Shown: positions 38,136-49,350 of the stretch, one piece after another | How positions within the stretch are numbered: position 1 is the stretch's first letter | How the letters are laid out: the number at the start of each line of letters is the position of its first letter | Assembly: GCF_007745175.1 (NCBI RefSeq) | Contig: NZ_CP036271.1 | Span: 6,597,439-6,661,438, forward strand | Reading direction: 5' to 3' | Length of the DNA stretch: 64,000 nt | From: Caulifigura coniformis | GTDB lineage: Bacteria; Planctomycetota; Planctomycetia; Planctomycetales; Planctomycetaceae | Made by a program: the position numbers and the translations under genes | Notes under the pieces: generated by a model | Seen by the model: the letters and a program-made list of their open reading frames with translations, nothing else | Databases searched by the model: none | What the model was told of the DNA's origin: nothing

Positions 38136-38756
38136 TCACTGAGTCGCCGCCGCGGCAGGGGTAAACCCTCGCAGGGCGAGCTTTTCACTGAGCTTTTCCC
38201 GGGCCAGCCGCAGGCGGCTTTTGCACGTCGCCAGCGGGACCTCCATCGCGTCCGCGATGTCCGGGAGGCTGAGGTCCTGGAAGTGGTGCATCGTGAACGT
38301 TTCCCGCTGATCGGCCGGGATTTCGTCCAGCAGTTGTTCGATCAGCTCGGCCACTTCCCGTTTCTCGACGGTCGCGTCTGGAGGCAGGAGATCGTCCGCG
38401 ATCCGCTGCATGTGGTCGTCGTCTTCCTTGGCCTGGTGCTTCGACGCGTGGAGCAGCGCATCGTGCGACTTGCGGCGCACGTCGTCGACCAGCAGGTTGT
38501 GGGCGATGCGGAACAGCCAGCCTTTGAAGCGCCCGGACGGGAGGTAATCCCAGAAGCGGGCATGCAGCTTGAGGAACGTCTCCTGGGCGAGATCCTCGGC
38601 CAGCTGCGAATCCCGCGTGTTCCTCAAGAAATAGGCCCACAACGGCGAGCGGTAGCGTTCATACAATTCATCGAATGCGCGCGGATCGCCCCCCTGCAGC
38701 CGCACCATGAGGGCGTCGTCGTCTTCCGAGTTATCCACGCGCGCCGCGGGCTTCAT
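38136..38756 (-). CDS. ECF-type RNA polymerase sigma factor (RpoE-like)
   Basis: About 206 residues. Region 2: ALMVRLQGGDPRAFDELYER, then AEDLAQETFLKLHARFWDYL and GWLFRIAHNLLVDDVRRK. Region 4: LIEQLLDEIPADQRETFTMH and LSLPDIADAMEVPLATCKSR. The end (FTPAAAATQ) is short. No anti-sigma factor is adjacent. It precedes pspA by 107 bases, which suggests control of membrane stress; inference. The ATG at 38756 is used because the family begins just after it; the frame is open to 38876. Confidence 0.93.
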   Translation of the reverse strand: MKPAARVDNSEDDDALMVRLQGGDPRAFDELYERYRSPLWAYFLRNTRDSQLAEDLAQETFLKLHARFWDYLPSGRFKGWLFRIAHNLLVDDVRRKSHDALLHASKHQAKEDDDHMQRIADDLLPPDATVEKREVAELIEQLLDEIPADQRETFTMHHFQDLSLPDIADAMEVPLATCKSRLRLAREKLSEKLALRGFTPAAAATQ

Positions 38757-38990
38757 CCGATTCCCAAACCGTGTCTCATTCCGCCCGTTACCTGTTCCAC
38801 CCGTCGCCTGGCCGCGGTCGTGCCGGAATTCCTCCACAGGCCGACCCGGCAGCAGCCCCTTCCGCGTGCCTGGCACGACGACGTGACGCCCCTGCCCCGC
38901 AGGATGTCGACCTGGCGCACGCCGAAGGCCTGTGCCTGACCAGACTCGCCAATATAGTTACGAGAAACCACCGCACGCGAGTTCCGCTTG

Positions 38991-40226
38991 ATGCCTGCTG
39001 AAAACTTCACACTTTCCTTCGGATCAACGGGCCAGTTCCACGGCCAGATCGACCCGTCGCGCCTCATGGGGCGCTTCGTCGCTCCCGCGGCGATCACGGA
39101 CCTGAAGGGGGCCGTTGCCGCCGCGGTCGCCGCGCCGACCGACTACCCGCCGCTGCACCAGTCGCTCGTTCCCGGCGACCGCGTGGTGATTGTTCTCGAT
39201 CGCTCGACGCCGCGCCCGGACGAGGTCGTGGCCGGGCTGTTCGAGGAATTCGCACGTCGCGACATCGCGCCGTCGGATGTCGTGATCCTGCAGCCGGTGT
39301 CGCCGCTGGCGGAGAAACCGGGCGATCCGCGGGCCGCACTTCCCGAACCGATCCGCGAAGCCGTGCAATGGCACATCCACGACCCGCTGGCGACTGAGGC
39401 GTGCGCTTACCTGGCGACGACGGCCGCGGGAGAACGGGTTTACCTCGCGAAGGAACTGCTGGATGCCGACGTGACGATTCTCGTGGGGGCGGTCGAGTTC
39501 GACCGGCTGTGGGGCTATCGCGGCCTGCAGAGCGCGATGTACCCGGGACTGTCGGACGTCGAATCGCTGAAGAAGGCTCACGGCCAGCCGCACGAGGAGC
39601 TGCAGACGGAAGACGTCCGGCCGCTGCGCCAGAAGGCCGACGAGATTGCGTGGCTTGTCGGCGTCCATTTCGCGGTGGGAGTGGTTCCAGCGACCGGCGG
39701 CGGAGGCTCGCAGGTGTTCGCCGGCACGGCCGAATCGGTTCTCGCGCAGTGCCGTGACGCGCTGAACCAGACATGGAGATTCACGACGGAGGAGCAGCCC
39801 GAACTGGTGCTGGTTTCCGTCGACCAGGATGCGTTGGGGCACAACTGGATGCAGTTCGCCAGCGCCCTGCAGACGGCGAAATCGATCGTCGCCAAGGACG
39901 GCAAGATCGGCGTGCTGACGCAGCTGAATGCCCCGTTGACCGAAGGACTCCAGCTCATCCGCGACAGCCGCAAGCCCCGGGACGCGATGCGGCCGCTGAG
40001 GGAGCAAAGCCCGCCCGACCTGGCGACGGCGACGGCGCTCGCGAAGTCGGTCGAGTGGGCGAATGTATACCTGCTGAGCCATCTCGATCCGGACCTCGTC
40101 GAGGACATGTTCATGGTGCCGCTGGCGAACACGGACGAAGTGCAGCGACTGATTGGCGGCGAGGAGTCGATCGCCATTGTCGCCAGCGGCCAGCACGTGT
40201 GCGCGGAAGCGAAGGAGACAGCCTGA
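38991..40226 (+). CDS. LarA-like (lactate racemase domain) protein lacking the active-site lysine
   Basis: 411 residues. N-terminal LarA-type domain with VVIVLDRSTPRP and VQWHIHDP (His128/His130; corresponds to the HD motif of LarA), then AGAVEFDRLWGYRGL. Lactate racemase LarA carries its nickel-pincer cofactor on a Lys in a GGRKS-type loop; the matching loop here reads GYRGLQSAMYPGLSD and has no Lys. It may therefore be a divergent family member without the NPN cofactor. A hairpin with T-tract follows about 60 bases after the stop. Confidence 0.75.
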   Translation: MPAENFTLSFGSTGQFHGQIDPSRLMGRFVAPAAITDLKGAVAAAVAAPTDYPPLHQSLVPGDRVVIVLDRSTPRPDEVVAGLFEEFARRDIAPSDVVILQPVSPLAEKPGDPRAALPEPIREAVQWHIHDPLATEACAYLATTAAGERVYLAKELLDADVTILVGAVEFDRLWGYRGLQSAMYPGLSDVESLKKAHGQPHEELQTEDVRPLRQKADEIAWLVGVHFAVGVVPATGGGGSQVFAGTAESVLAQCRDALNQTWRFTTEEQPELVLVSVDQDALGHNWMQFASALQTAKSIVAKDGKIGVLTQLNAPLTEGLQLIRDSRKPRDAMRPLREQSPPDLATATALAKSVEWANVYLLSHLDPDLVEDMFMVPLANTDEVQRLIGGEESIAIVASGQHVCAEAKETA

Positions 40227-40284
40227 CCCAGGCGACGTATCTCAGTCACTGAAGTAGAACATCGGCGGACAATGTCGCACTGCA

Positions 40285-40335
40285 TGCCGCTGGCGGGAGG
40301 CGAGGTTCTAGCCTCGTCCGGCCAGCGGCATTTTT
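40285..40335 (+). terminator. hairpin plus T-tract terminator
   Basis: tgccgctggc (40285-40294) pairs with gccagcggca (40321-40330), with an inner stem aggc/gcct around the gttcta region, followed by ttttt (40331-40335). It ends the LarA-like gene and overlaps the last codons of the convergent SDR gene. Confidence 0.82.
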
Positions 40336-41057
40336 GTGGCCATGACAGTCATGAACAACACGTTCGCTTCAAGCGGCAGGGCGGCCATGTGGACGACGGC
40401 GTCGGCTACGTGGCGGACGTCCATGGTCGGCTCTTCGCGCATCGAGCCATCGGCCTGGACGATGCCTGTTTTCATCCGGCCGGTCATGGTCGTGTCGGCG
40501 TTGCCGATGTCGATTTGCCCGCAGGCGATGTCGAATCTGCGGCCATCGAGGGCGATCGATTTCGTCAGTCCGGTGATGGCATGCTTCGTGGCGGTGTAGG
40601 CGGACGAATCGGGTCGCGGAGCGTGCGCGGAGACCGAGCCGTTGTTGATGATGCGGCCGCCGATGGGCGTCTGTTCCTTCATCAGGCGAAACGCCCCCTG
40701 TGCACACAGAAAGGCGCCGTTGAGGTTCACATCGACGATCGACGTCCATTGATCGAAGGTCATGTCGGCGATCGAGACGCCCGGGAGGTTCAGCCCGGCG
40801 TTGTTGAAGAGGAGGTCGAGCCGGCCGAGTTCTTTGCGGATGGTGGCGAAGAGTGCCTTTACCGAGGCGGGTGAGGTGACGTCGGTCGGGACGATGAGGC
40901 ATTTGTCGGATCGCCCTGCGGCGGTCTCTTCGAGCTTTGGGCGACCGCGGCCGACGAGGACGACTTGCCAACCGGCGTCGCAGAGGGCCCGCGCGGTCGC
41001 GCGACCGATGCCGGAACCGGCTCCGGTCACCAGCGCAAATCGGGACAGATCGGACAT
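40308..41057 (-). CDS. SDR family oxidoreductase
   Basis: 249 residues, classical short-chain dehydrogenase/reductase. Cofactor loop TGAGSGIG near residue 11, NNAG near 87, active-site Ser in NGSVSAHAP and YTATK (Tyr and Lys). NAD(P)(H)-dependent; substrate unknown. Its terminal codons overlap the terminator of the LarA-like gene. Confidence 0.94.
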   Translation of the reverse strand: MSDLSRFALVTGAGSGIGRATARALCDAGWQVVLVGRGRPKLEETAAGRSDKCLIVPTDVTSPASVKALFATIRKELGRLDLLFNNAGLNLPGVSIADMTFDQWTSIVDVNLNGAFLCAQGAFRLMKEQTPIGGRIINNGSVSAHAPRPDSSAYTATKHAITGLTKSIALDGRRFDIACGQIDIGNADTTMTGRMKTGIVQADGSMREEPTMDVRHVADAVVHMAALPLEANVLFMTVMATKMPLAGRG

Positions 41058-41142
41058 GCAGCCGCCTCGAGTCGGAAGACGAACCGTGGACGCAACGGGG
41101 CGTCATCATGAAGCGGCGACGACGATCGGGCAATCCGCGTCT

Positions 41143-42387
41143 TCAGGTCGTGGCCCGGCGCGCGCGATCGATGCGGTGACGCCAGACCTGGAGCAGGCCG
41201 TCGGCGACTGCCAGGAGCACTGGCCCCAGAATCACTCCGGCCGCTCCGAAGACCGCGAGCCCGCCGACGATGGAAAAGAAGACGAGCAGGGTGTGGAACC
41301 GCATGCGGTTTCCCACGAGGAACGGGTAGAGCAGGTTGTCGATGAGCCCGATGGCGAGGGCTCCCCACGCCACCAGAATGCCGGCCCTGGTCCAGTCGCC
41401 CTGCATGGCGAGCCACGCGGCCGTCGGCGCCCAGATGACGAACGTCCCGAGAATCGGCACGACGGCGAGCAGTCCCATCACGGCTCCCCAGAACAGAGGC
41501 GAAGGAAGCCCGAGCATCCAGAACATCAGTCCCCCCATGCAGCCCTGCACAAAGGCGACCGTCAACGATCCGAAGACGGTGGCGTGAATCGTGTCGTTGA
41601 TCCGCCGGATGATCCGGTCGGCCTCGGATTCAGAGAGAGGCATCAGCCCCCGTACGCCATCGAGGACGGAATGCCGATCGCGGAGAAAGAAGAACAGGCA
41701 CATCATCGTGATCAGCACCTGCATTCCGATCCAGCCGGCGCCGCTCAGAAACCCCCGCAGGCGGGAGGTCACCATACCGGCCGCGCTCGCGAGCGACCCG
41801 GAGGAAGGCATGCGAAAATGGGACGTCTCCTCCTCCTGATTCCTGAACGCGGGGACCTGCACCTGTTCGGCAGCGGTTGAGGCATCTTCCTCCAGGGCTC
41901 TCTGCTGGTCGGCCGACTCGACAGCGTCGTGTTGGCCGGCGCCTTCCGATTTGTCCCGATCGAGGGACGAGAACTCGGGGAGGCGTTTCAGGAGCGGTCC
42001 CAGATATCGATTCGCCTTCAGGGCTTCTTCCCAGCGCCCCGAGGTGATGCCGTCCTGGACGACGCCCGCGTACTGGGTCGCCTGCTGGACGAGGCTCGTC
42101 GTGACAAAGGCGGCAGGGATCATGAGGAGCAGCATGATCGCAACGACGGTCAGCCCCGCACACAGGCTGCGGTACGTTGTCTGGCGGTCGAGCCAGCGAT
42201 GGACGGGGTGGGCGATGACGGCCAGCGCCAGGGCCCAGGCGAGGGCCGTCAGGAAGGGCTCCACGACGAGGTAGCAGAGGTAAACCACCAGCCCGGTCGC
42301 GAGGACGAGAACGCCGGTGGTGATGGTCTCGGCCGGGATCGGCTGTTCCGGCGCGGGTGTGGGAATCGGTTCGGGACCAGTGGACAT
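41143..42387 (-). CDS. AI-2E family transporter (PerM-like)
   Basis: 414 residues with about eight transmembrane helices in the family's order: an N-terminal pair (LVLATGLVVYLCYLVVEPFL, LAWALALAVIAHPVHRWLD), then a third (LTVVAIMLLLMIPAAFVTTS), a long soluble segment, and the C-terminal set with GLPSPLFWGAVMGLLAVVPI and GTFVIWAPTAAWLA. A charged insertion of roughly 50 residues (around 150-205, GAGQHDAVESADQQRALEE) lies in the soluble part. Members export small signals or other solutes; the substrate here is unknown. Confidence 0.92.
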   Translation of the reverse strand: MSTGPEPIPTPAPEQPIPAETITTGVLVLATGLVVYLCYLVVEPFLTALAWALALAVIAHPVHRWLDRQTTYRSLCAGLTVVAIMLLLMIPAAFVTTSLVQQATQYAGVVQDGITSGRWEEALKANRYLGPLLKRLPEFSSLDRDKSEGAGQHDAVESADQQRALEEDASTAAEQVQVPAFRNQEEETSHFRMPSSGSLASAAGMVTSRLRGFLSGAGWIGMQVLITMMCLFFFLRDRHSVLDGVRGLMPLSESEADRIIRRINDTIHATVFGSLTVAFVQGCMGGLMFWMLGLPSPLFWGAVMGLLAVVPILGTFVIWAPTAAWLAMQGDWTRAGILVAWGALAIGLIDNLLYPFLVGNRMRFHTLLVFFSIVGGLAVFGAAGVILGPVLLAVADGLLQVWRHRIDRARRATT

Positions 42388-42455
42388 GGAGTCTGCTCAA
42401 TCGGGGATGCAGCACAGACTCTAAAGGAGAACCGCCGGGCGCGGAGTCCTCTTTC

Positions 42456-45185
42456 TCAGCCGGCCACTTCGCGCGCCTTGGATTTCAGGCGCGTGAGTTC
42501 ATCAAGCGCCTGGTCGGGAGTCATCGCCGCGGGATCGAGATCGCGCAGTCCGCTCATGACCGGATGGTTGTCGGCATCGAACAGGTTCATCTGCAGCGCG
42601 TGGATCTTCCTGCGCGGCTTGCGGGCGGGGATGGTCAGCTCGCCCGTTTCCTTGTGATGGTCGGCTTCGAGGGTCTTCAGGATCACGTCCGCGCGATCAA
42701 TGACGTCTCTCGGAACGCCGGCCAGCCGCGCCACCTGGATTCCGTAGCTGCGATCGGCCGCGCCCGGAACGATGCGGTGCAGGAACACGAGATCGCCGTT
42801 CTGTTCCCGCACGGCCACATTGGCATTCGCCAGGCCGGCGAGCGTGGTCTGCAGTTCGGTGAGCTCGTGGTAGTGTGTCGCGAACAGGGTGCGGCAGCCG
42901 ACTTCGTCGTGCAGGAATTCCGTGATGGCCCAGGCGAGCGAGACGCCGTCGTAGGTGCTGGTGCCGCGGCCGATCTCGTCGAGGATGACGAGGCTTCGTT
43001 CCGTCGCGGAATTCAGGATCCGGGCCGTCTCGGTCATTTCGACCATGAACGTACTTTGGCCGCGCGAGAGCTCATCGCTGGCGCCGACGCGGGCGAACAC
43101 GCGATCGGCCACGCCAATGACGGCCGAGCGGGCCGGAACGAACGAGCCCATCTGCGCCATGACGGTCAGCAGGGCCGTCTGGCGGATGTAGGTGCTTTTG
43201 CCGGCCATGTTGGGGCCGGTGATGAGCAGGATGTGGGGAGCGGTGGACAGGTCCGGAGAGGCGACGTCGCCAGTCCTCCCCAGGCGGACGTCGTTGGGGA
43301 CGAACTCGCCGGAAAGTTTGACACGGTCGAGGACGGGATGCCGGCCTTCGCGGATGTCGAGCACCGGATCGGCCACGACCTGCGGCCGGCAGTAGTTCGA
43401 CCGGACGGCCAGCACGGCCAGCCCCGTCAGCACGTCCGACTGCGCGAGCACTTCGGCCGTCTGCTGCAGTCGGCGACACTCCTGGCTCACACGCTCCCTC
43501 AGCCGCGAGAAAATTTCCTGTTCGAGCGCCAGCGCCCGCTCCTCCGCCCGCAGCACCTTGTCCTCATATTCCTTGAGGGGCGGCGTGATGTAGCGTTCCT
43601 GGTTCTTGAGCGTCTGTTTGCGAACGTATTCCGGAGGAACCTTCGCAGCGTTCGCGGCCGTGACTTCCAGGTAGTAGCCGAACACCTTGTTGAAGCCGAC
43701 CTTCAGGCTGGTGATCCCGGTCCGCTCGATCTCCTGCCGCTGATAGTCGGCGATCCACTGCTTCCCGCCGTTGCTCAGGTCGCGGAACTCATCGAGCTGG
43801 GCATTGAACCCGGGACGGATCACGCCCCCCTCGGCCACGTTGAGCGGCGCTTCGTCGACAACGGCCGCTTCGATGTCCCGACGAACCTCGGCGCACAGGT
43901 CGAGGTTTCCTTCGAGCGAACGGAGCTTCGCGCAATGTCGTCCCGCCAGCCGGGCCTTGAGACGCGGCAGGAGGGCGAGCGTGCGGGCGAGCGACGACAG
44001 GTCGCGCGGCGACGCCCGCAGCGTCGCGACGCGGGCGGTCAGGCGTTCGAGGTCGTACGCCTCCTTGAGCAGCGACTGGACGTCCCCCGCAAAGCTGCGA
44101 TCGGCGGCGATCTCGGCCACGGCATCGAGCCGCGCATTGATCGCCGGAACATCCGTCAGCGGATTCGAGAGCCAGTCAGCCAGCAGCCGCGCGCCCATCG
44201 GCGTGACCGTTTCATCGATCACGGCCAGCAGGCTGCCGTCGCGCCGCGTGTCGCGAAGCGTGCGGGTCAGCTCCAGGCTGCGGCGGGTGGCGTCATCGAT
44301 CAGCAGGTTCGAGCCGCGGCGATGCGGCTCGAGCTTCATGACATGATCCACGCCCGTTCGCTGCATCTCGCGGGCATAGTCGAGCAGCGCGCCGGCCGCG
44401 AAGACGGCCGGGGAATCATCCTCCAGGTCGAAACCTTCAAGCGTCGCCGTCTTGAAGTGGTTCTTGAGGACGTCCACGCAGCGGGCCGGCACGAAGCTCC
44501 AGGGGGCCCGCTCGGTCAGCACGAGGTCGGGGATGGTCCCCAGGGCCACGACGACCGGATCGATGCGCCAGTCTTCCGAGACGAGCAGTTCCGCAGGCTG
44601 CAGCCGGGCGAGTTCATCGAACAGCGCTTCGAGTCGCGGACCGGTGGGGCCTGTCCGCAGGGCCGCGAAGGGCTTCGCGTTCTTCCGCGACTGGGCGACG
44701 AGCGACACCTCGGCGCACTGGAACCGGCCGGTGGAAAGTTCGAGCCACGCGAGGCCGACGCGTTCCTTCTCGGGGAAGATGGCGGCCAGGAAGTTGCTGC
44801 GTTTGGGATCGAGCAGCGAGTCTTCCGTCAGCGTGCCGGGAGTGATGATCCGCGTCACTTCGCGGCGGACCATCCCCTTGGCCGTCTTCGGATCTTCGAC
44901 CTGGTCGCAGATCGCGGCGCGGTGTCCGGCGGCGACGAGCTTCTTCAGGTAGCCATCGAGCGCATGAAACGGAAACCCGGCCATCGGCACGGGGTTCGAC
45001 GACGTTTTGTCGCGGCTCGTGAGCGTCAGGCCGAGGACGCGGGCGGCGATCTCGGCGTCTTCGTGGAACAGCTCGTAGAAATCGCCCATGCGGAAGAGCA
45101 GGATCGTCCCGGGGGTCTCTTTCTTGACCTCCAGGTAGCGCTGCATCATCGGCGTGAGCCGAGGTTCTTCCGGGGAATTCGACAT
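42456..45185 (-). CDS. mutS: DNA mismatch repair protein MutS
   Basis: About 909 residues. Mismatch-binding N-terminal domain with the Phe-x-Glu motif GDFYELF near residue 38; connector, core and clamp domains; ATPase with Walker [11 protein letters not shown], Walker [16 protein letters not shown] and the ATHYHEL switch. Recognises base mismatches and small loops with MutL. The ATG at 45185 fits the family start ([20 protein letters not shown]); the upstream frame extension to 45269 crosses palindromic repeats and is not conserved. Confidence 0.98.
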   Translation of the reverse strand: MSNSPEEPRLTPMMQRYLEVKKETPGTILLFRMGDFYELFHEDAEIAARVLGLTLTSRDKTSSNPVPMAGFPFHALDGYLKKLVAAGHRAAICDQVEDPKTAKGMVRREVTRIITPGTLTEDSLLDPKRSNFLAAIFPEKERVGLAWLELSTGRFQCAEVSLVAQSRKNAKPFAALRTGPTGPRLEALFDELARLQPAELLVSEDWRIDPVVVALGTIPDLVLTERAPWSFVPARCVDVLKNHFKTATLEGFDLEDDSPAVFAAGALLDYAREMQRTGVDHVMKLEPHRRGSNLLIDDATRRSLELTRTLRDTRRDGSLLAVIDETVTPMGARLLADWLSNPLTDVPAINARLDAVAEIAADRSFAGDVQSLLKEAYDLERLTARVATLRASPRDLSSLARTLALLPRLKARLAGRHCAKLRSLEGNLDLCAEVRRDIEAAVVDEAPLNVAEGGVIRPGFNAQLDEFRDLSNGGKQWIADYQRQEIERTGITSLKVGFNKVFGYYLEVTAANAAKVPPEYVRKQTLKNQERYITPPLKEYEDKVLRAEERALALEQEIFSRLRERVSQECRRLQQTAEVLAQSDVLTGLAVLAVRSNYCRPQVVADPVLDIREGRHPVLDRVKLSGEFVPNDVRLGRTGDVASPDLSTAPHILLITGPNMAGKSTYIRQTALLTVMAQMGSFVPARSAVIGVADRVFARVGASDELSRGQSTFMVEMTETARILNSATERSLVILDEIGRGTSTYDGVSLAWAITEFLHDEVGCRTLFATHYHELTELQTTLAGLANANVAVREQNGDLVFLHRIVPGAADRSYGIQVARLAGVPRDVIDRADVILKTLEADHHKETGELTIPARKPRRKIHALQMNLFDADNHPVMSGLRDLDPAAMTPDQALDELTRLKSKAREVAG

Positions 45186-45204
45186 GGATCGATCGACAAG
45201 CGTT

Positions 45205-45263
45205 GTCGACGCTGCCAGCGTCGACCTGCGTTCCAAAGCACACTCCGACGCTGGCAGCGTCGG
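45205..45263. repeat. pair of palindromic repeats upstream of mutS
   Basis: gtcgacgctgccagcgtcga (45205-45224, continuing c) and ccgacgctggcagcgtcgg (45245-45263) are each self-complementary, and they are also complementary to each other. They sit in the gap between the Dabb gene and mutS and look like REP-type sequences. Confidence 0.75.
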
Positions 45264-45288
45264 CCACAAGTTCGCCCCGGCGCGAGAA

Positions 45289-45597
45289 TCAGCCCGTGAC
45301 CCAGGAGTCGAAGACGCGGACCTGCTTCCACTTCGGCTTATTCTGTTCGATGAACGTCACGTGGTCGGCGACGGTCTGGTAGGCGTCGTGGGCCTCCTTG
45401 TCCTGGAAGTAGACGTGGAGGGCGACGTCGTACATGCGGTCGTTCACCGGGCGATTGAACTCGTCGCCGCATTTCCCGGCCGCGAAGAAGACGACGCCCG
45501 GATGGTTCTTCAGATACTTGTGACAGGCGGCGACCATCTCGTCGATGGCCTTGGGAGACGCATCGAACAGCGTGAAGTAAACGTCGTGAGCAAGCAT
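45289..45597 (-). CDS. Dabb family (stress-responsive A/B barrel) protein
   Basis: 102 residues. Ferredoxin-like alpha/beta barrel pattern with HDVYFTLFD at the start and [20 protein letters not shown] in the middle. Family members are small dimeric proteins; some plant forms are stress proteins, bacterial function is unknown. It lies upstream of mutS on the same strand, about 100 bases away. Confidence 0.85.
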   Translation of the reverse strand: MLAHDVYFTLFDASPKAIDEMVAACHKYLKNHPGVVFFAAGKCGDEFNRPVNDRMYDVALHVYFQDKEAHDAYQTVADHVTFIEQNKPKWKQVRVFDSWVTG

Positions 45598-45700
45598 GTT
45601 TTGAGCCGGGCAATGCAGAATGGAGGGCCACGGCGGACACGTTCCGCCGGGCCGCTCAATTTAGCCGGTTCGCCCGCGAACCGCAGTCGTGCCGACGGCA

Positions 45701-46195
45701 CTACGACACGCGGGCCGGGCGTTCGTGGAGAAACGTGAACGCGAACAGCACGATCGCGGCGGCGATGGTCAGCAGGCGGGCGCGGAGCAGGTTGTCGGAA
45801 GCGACCCTGATCATCCACGGGCGGAGGGGATCGAGTCGCGGGTCGATCGATTCGATGCGGGCCTGGACGGGCGGTTCGATGGTCCGCGCAGCGATGGTCG
45901 ATCGCGCGGGATTCGTCGCCAGCTTCTGCCGTGCGATGGCCGCAACGTAGTCGGGATCGGTCTCGAGGGCACGCGCCTCGAGTTCGAGTCGCCGGACTTC
46001 GAGCGCCAGTTGTTCGACGCGTGCCGACTGGTCGGCCAGCTGGATCGTGTGGCGTTCCGTTTCGAGGAACTTGCCGGAGAGCGTGGCCGCGGCGAAAAGC
46101 GCGCCGGCAATGAGGAGGCTGAACCAGAAGCAGAGGGAGACCAGCGTTCCGGAAACGCGGGGCGCAGGATCAGCGTTCGCCAGATCGCATGGCAT
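45701..46195 (-). CDS. FtsB/DivIC-like septum-associated membrane protein, with a second membrane segment
   Basis: About 164 residues. One transmembrane helix (VSLCFWFSLLIAGALFAAAT, about 20-40), then a coiled coil (IQLADQSARVEQLALEVRRL) ending in DPDYVAAIARQKL, the pattern of FtsB/DivIC after the coiled coil. A second hydrophobic segment near the C terminus (ARLLTIAAAIVLFAFTFLH) is unusual for that family. I choose ATG 46195; the frame is open to 46348. Function in cell division is suggested by family only and is uncertain here, since planctomycetes lack ftsZ. Confidence 0.65.
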   Translation of the reverse strand: MPCDLANADPAPRVSGTLVSLCFWFSLLIAGALFAAATLSGKFLETERHTIQLADQSARVEQLALEVRRLELEARALETDPDYVAAIARQKLATNPARSTIAARTIEPPVQARIESIDPRLDPLRPWMIRVASDNLLRARLLTIAAAIVLFAFTFLHERPARVS

Positions 46196-46331
46196 GATTT
46201 CCAGATCGTCGAGCCACTGCGGTTCCCTTTTGAGGATTGCATTCCCCGCCTCGTTTTTGCGACGGTTGGGGGCTCTTCGGGCCAGACGCCCGGAGCGACC
46301 CGAACAGCTGGTTTGGCCGGAGAGAACAGGA

Positions 46332-46784
46332 ATGCCGCTCGTCATCATCGAAGAGGACCGCCGGATCGAGGCCCCGGCGGAGGTAATTTACGGCATCCTT
46401 GCGGATTACCGGGCCGGTCATCCGTCGATCCTTCCGCCGGCGTTTTCCGGCCTCGTCATCGAGGAAGGGGGCTATGGAGCGGGAACCCGGATCCGGTTCA
46501 CCGCGACGATGATGGGGATGCGCGAGCAGATGGTCGGAGTGATCGAGGAGCCGGAGCCGGGACGGGTGCTGATTGAACGGTACCCCGATCGCGGGACCGT
46601 GACTTCGTTCACGATCGATCCCGAGCAGGACTGCTGCCGGGTGACGATCCGGACCGAGATTGAAGCGTCGCCAGTGAGTGCGTTCTTTCAGCGGCTGTTC
46701 GTGCCGCGGCTTCTCCGCGGCGTTTTTCGACAGGAGCTCGCGAATCTCGATCGGGAGGCAACACGAAAGAAGCCCGGCTTTTAA
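46332..46784 (+). CDS. SRPBCC family (START-like) protein
   Basis: 150 residues. Helix-grip fold of the SRPBCC/polyketide-cyclase-like group: PLVIIEEDRRIEAPAEVIYG at the start, FSGLVIEEGGYGAGTRIRFT in the middle and a C-terminal helix (AFFQRLFVPRLLRGVFRQEL). Members bind hydrophobic ligands; the ligand is unknown. Start at 46332 preceded by aacagga. Divergent to the FtsB-like gene. Its stop codon lies in the loop of the following terminator. Confidence 0.87.
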   Translation: MPLVIIEEDRRIEAPAEVIYGILADYRAGHPSILPPAFSGLVIEEGGYGAGTRIRFTATMMGMREQMVGVIEEPEPGRVLIERYPDRGTVTSFTIDPEQDCCRVTIRTEIEASPVSAFFQRLFVPRLLRGVFRQELANLDREATRKKPGF

Positions 46785-46799
46785 GAAAAGCCGGGCTTC
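46769..46799. terminator. perfect 14-bp hairpin terminator overlapping the SRPBCC stop codon
   Basis: gaagcccggctttt (46769-46782), loop aag, aaaagccgggcttc (46786-46799). The TAA stop of the SRPBCC gene (46782-46784) falls at the loop. Convergent to eno, so it probably serves both genes, with A/T-rich inner ends. Confidence 0.88.
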
Positions 46800-46841
46800 C
46801 GGAAGGCTGCAATCAGAATCGGATCAGGCGGGAAGCCCGAC

Positions 46842-48430
<1,589 letters not shown>

Positions 48431-49321
48431 CTACAGATTGATGCCGGCATAAGGGGCAGGCCTGGATTCGAATTTCATTCCGCAGAAATCGTAAAGCGAT
48501 CGCGGTTCGGCGAGTCCATTGTGCGGATCGAAGTCGGCCGTCCACAGATGACCCTGGGCACACCACACCAGACGGTCGTCGAGCCAGTCGCCCCAATCCC
48601 ATTCCGGGAAGTGGAGCGTGGGTCGATCGTCCGGCGGGCAGAGTTCATGCGGTTCCAGCCCATGGCCCGCCAGAGGCTTCCCGTCTCTGCCACGGCTCGA
48701 ATCCGCTTTGCGAAGCACCCACCCCCCTGGCAGCGTCTTTCTCAACGCCTGGGCGACTTCACAGGTTCCCGGCTTCTCGGCATTCCCCGGATCCTCGAGC
48801 GACCAGCCCCATCGCAGCTGTTTGAGAAGTGCGACGGATGTCTCCCCCACCCGGACCGGGCCATGCCCTTCCCGAAGATATCGAACGCACTCGAGCCCCG
48901 AGCTGCGGACGTCGATGTGCTGATCAACCGAGTTGAGCCAGAACCGACGGTTGTCGACAAAGTAGCCGCCCGATGTGAAGCCTCGCGCCTCGTCGTGGAG
49001 CACAATGGCTGTCAGGTAGGGTGGAACGGAGATCGCTGTCCAGGTATCCGCCGTGGCGCGTCGGTTCATTCGGTGATCGTCAGCACAATAGAGGAAGTGC
49101 TTTCCATCGGGTGAGAGGTCTGAGCAACTCCCGTGAATGCGCCCCTTGAGCCACTGTCCCAACTGCACTTCATCCGTCTGGCGGTTCCAGAGCAGGCAGG
49201 CGACTTCCTTGCTCGGTCCCTGCCGAAGGATCACCGCCACTTTGGCCTCGGAGGCGGGGATGACCTGAAGCCGCGGCGGAGGGGTGTCTGAAGGTCGACG
49301 AAGTCCAATTTGCGGCGTCAT
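48431..49321 (-). CDS. hypothetical protein, possibly beta-propeller-like
   Basis: 296 residues, soluble, no signal peptide or membrane helix. Repeated Trp-rich short strands (AVILRQGPSKEVACLLWNRQ, GKHFLYCADDH, LVWCAQGHLWTADFDPHNG) suggest a beta-rich fold such as a small WD-like or Kelch-like propeller, but no family is recognised. The end FCGMKFESRPAPYAGINL is not conserved to my knowledge. It is followed, in the same direction, by nothing until eno (308 bases). Function unknown. Confidence 0.7.
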   Translation of the reverse strand: MTPQIGLRRPSDTPPPRLQVIPASEAKVAVILRQGPSKEVACLLWNRQTDEVQLGQWLKGRIHGSCSDLSPDGKHFLYCADDHRMNRRATADTWTAISVPPYLTAIVLHDEARGFTSGGYFVDNRRFWLNSVDQHIDVRSSGLECVRYLREGHGPVRVGETSVALLKQLRWGWSLEDPGNAEKPGTCEVAQALRKTLPGGWVLRKADSSRGRDGKPLAGHGLEPHELCPPDDRPTLHFPEWDWGDWLDDRLVWCAQGHLWTADFDPHNGLAEPRSLYDFCGMKFESRPAPYAGINL

Positions 49322-49350
49322 TCAAAGTCTCCGGCAGATCGGCAAGCGAA

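Noticed and set aside
42357-45299. 980-residue open frame on the plus strand
   Set aside because: Antisense of mutS, caused by high GC at third positions.
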